Notes under the pieces: model-generated
Databases searched by the model: none
The model's input: only the letters and a program-made list of their open reading frames with translations
What the model was told of the DNA's origin: nothing
Made by a program: the position numbers and the translations under genes
In this document: positions 6,091-6,566 of the stretch, piece after piece
How the letters are laid out: each line of letters begins with the position of its first letter
Numbering within the stretch: the stretch's first letter is position 1
NCBI GenBank assembly: GCA_903831545.1
Contig: CAIKYI010000408.1
Location: 1 to 6,566, forward strand
Length of the DNA stretch: 6,566 nucleotides
DNA from: an uncultured Methylobacter sp.
GTDB lineage: Bacteria > Pseudomonadota > Gammaproteobacteria > Methylococcales > Methylomonadaceae
Reading direction: 5' to 3'

Positions 6091-6566
6091 ATGTTAATAG
6101 ATTCCCATTGCCACCTGGATCGAATAGATCTTGCGCCTTATCAGAATGATTTTGCCTGTTTCATGAATGAAGTGAAAAACAGTCAAATCGAACACCTGTT
6201 ATGTATTGCGATTGATTTGGAAGCTTATCCTGCCATGCAGACATTGGTTGCTCCCTATCTGCAAATATCGCTGACCGTGGGCGTGCATCCAAATGTTCGT
6301 GAGGGTCATGATCCCAGTGTCGAAGAGCTTGTCGCTTTGGGCCAGGACGATAAAGTCATTGCTATCGGCGAGACCGGTCTGGATTATTTTCGAAGTGAAG
6401 GTGACCTGGACTGGCAGCACCAGCGTTTCAGAAATCATATTAACGCGGCAAAAGCGTTAAAAAAACCGTTGATTATCCATACCCGTGAAGCCAAAATCGA
6501 TACCTTACGCTTGCTGGAAGAAGAAGGTGCCGCCGAGGTTGGCGGGATTATTCACTGTTTTACCGA
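6091..6566 (+). CDS. tatD: TatD/YcfH family metal-dependent hydrolase, N-terminal part (3' end outside window)
   Basis: TIM-barrel metallohydrolase of the TatD family, whose members show 3'-5' exonuclease or DNase activity; the precise substrate of the YcfH branch is unsettled. The frame is open for 158 codons plus two bases and runs off the window. The start MLIDSHCHLD gives the HxH metal pair His6 and His8. TVGVHPN (62-68), IGETGLDYF (92-100) with Glu94, IIHTREA (128-134) with His130, and IIHCF (153-157) with His155 supply further ligands. The last expected ligand, a C-terminal aspartate, lies beyond the window. The ATG is fixed by the conserved N-terminus although no Shine-Dalgarno is visible upstream. 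E. coli ycfH follows holB in the same way; here the repeat element separates it from pilZ, so its expression may be partly independent. I see no convincing promoter in the spacer. Confidence 0.94.
   Translation, partial: MLIDSHCHLDRIDLAPYQNDFACFMNEVKNSQIEHLLCIAIDLEAYPAMQTLVAPYLQISLTVGVHPNVREGHDPSVEELVALGQDDKVIAIGETGLDYFRSEGDLDWQHQRFRNHINAAKALKKPLIIHTREAKIDTLRLLEEEGAAEVGGIIHCFT

Noticed and set aside
5845..6092. CTCCCAT at 5845-5851 and again at the tatD start (6086-6092), as a possible duplicated leader
   Set aside because: A 7-bp match with diverging flanks is too short to separate from chance in this AT-rich spacer.
6199..6438. Antisense 79-codon frame inside tatD
   Set aside because: The forward frame is a clear TatD protein with its metal ligands; the reverse frame is a shadow.

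Overview
This window is a piece of a gammaproteobacterial chromosome carrying a conserved housekeeping block, all on the + strand: acpP (3' end only), fabF, pabC, mltG, tmk, holB, pilZ and tatD/ycfH (5' part only). From memory the same order occurs in Pseudomonas aeruginosa, and E. coli keeps it without pilZ. The presence of pilZ indicates a type IV pilus system elsewhere in the genome. The moderate base composition, the dispersed-repeat style and the protein sequences would suit an environmental gammaproteobacterium, perhaps a Methylococcales methanotroph. That taxonomic guess is inference.

Layout. Positions 1-106 hold the C-terminal third of acyl carrier protein. A 181-nt spacer (107-287) holds a REP-like hairpin and a likely fabF promoter. 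fabF (288-1532) starts at a TTG. A very AT-rich 409-nt gap (1533-1941) follows; it has no convincing gene on either strand and probably carries the promoter of the next operon. pabC, mltG, tmk, holB and pilZ (1942-5803) are packed with overlaps of 11, 4 and 4 nt and then a 2-nt gap, so they look like one translationally coupled transcript. A 287-nt spacer (5804-6090) is almost filled by a 255-bp imperfect inverted-repeat (MITE-like) structure, which contains a GC-richer 9-nt-periodic CGGAT repeat. tatD starts at 6091 and runs off the window.

Functionally, AcpP and FabF serve fatty acid elongation and PabC makes p-aminobenzoate for folate. MltG cuts nascent peptidoglycan, Tmk makes dTDP for DNA synthesis, and HolB is the delta' subunit of the replicative clamp loader. 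PilZ supports type IV pilus assembly and TatD is a metal-dependent nuclease/hydrolase. The theme is growth-linked envelope, folate/thymidylate and replication functions.

I found no undescribed multi-gene system. The points worth a second look are non-coding: the REP-like hairpin after acpP, the AT-rich gap with an unexpectedly long antisense open frame, and the composite repeat that has opened up the pilZ-tatD junction.
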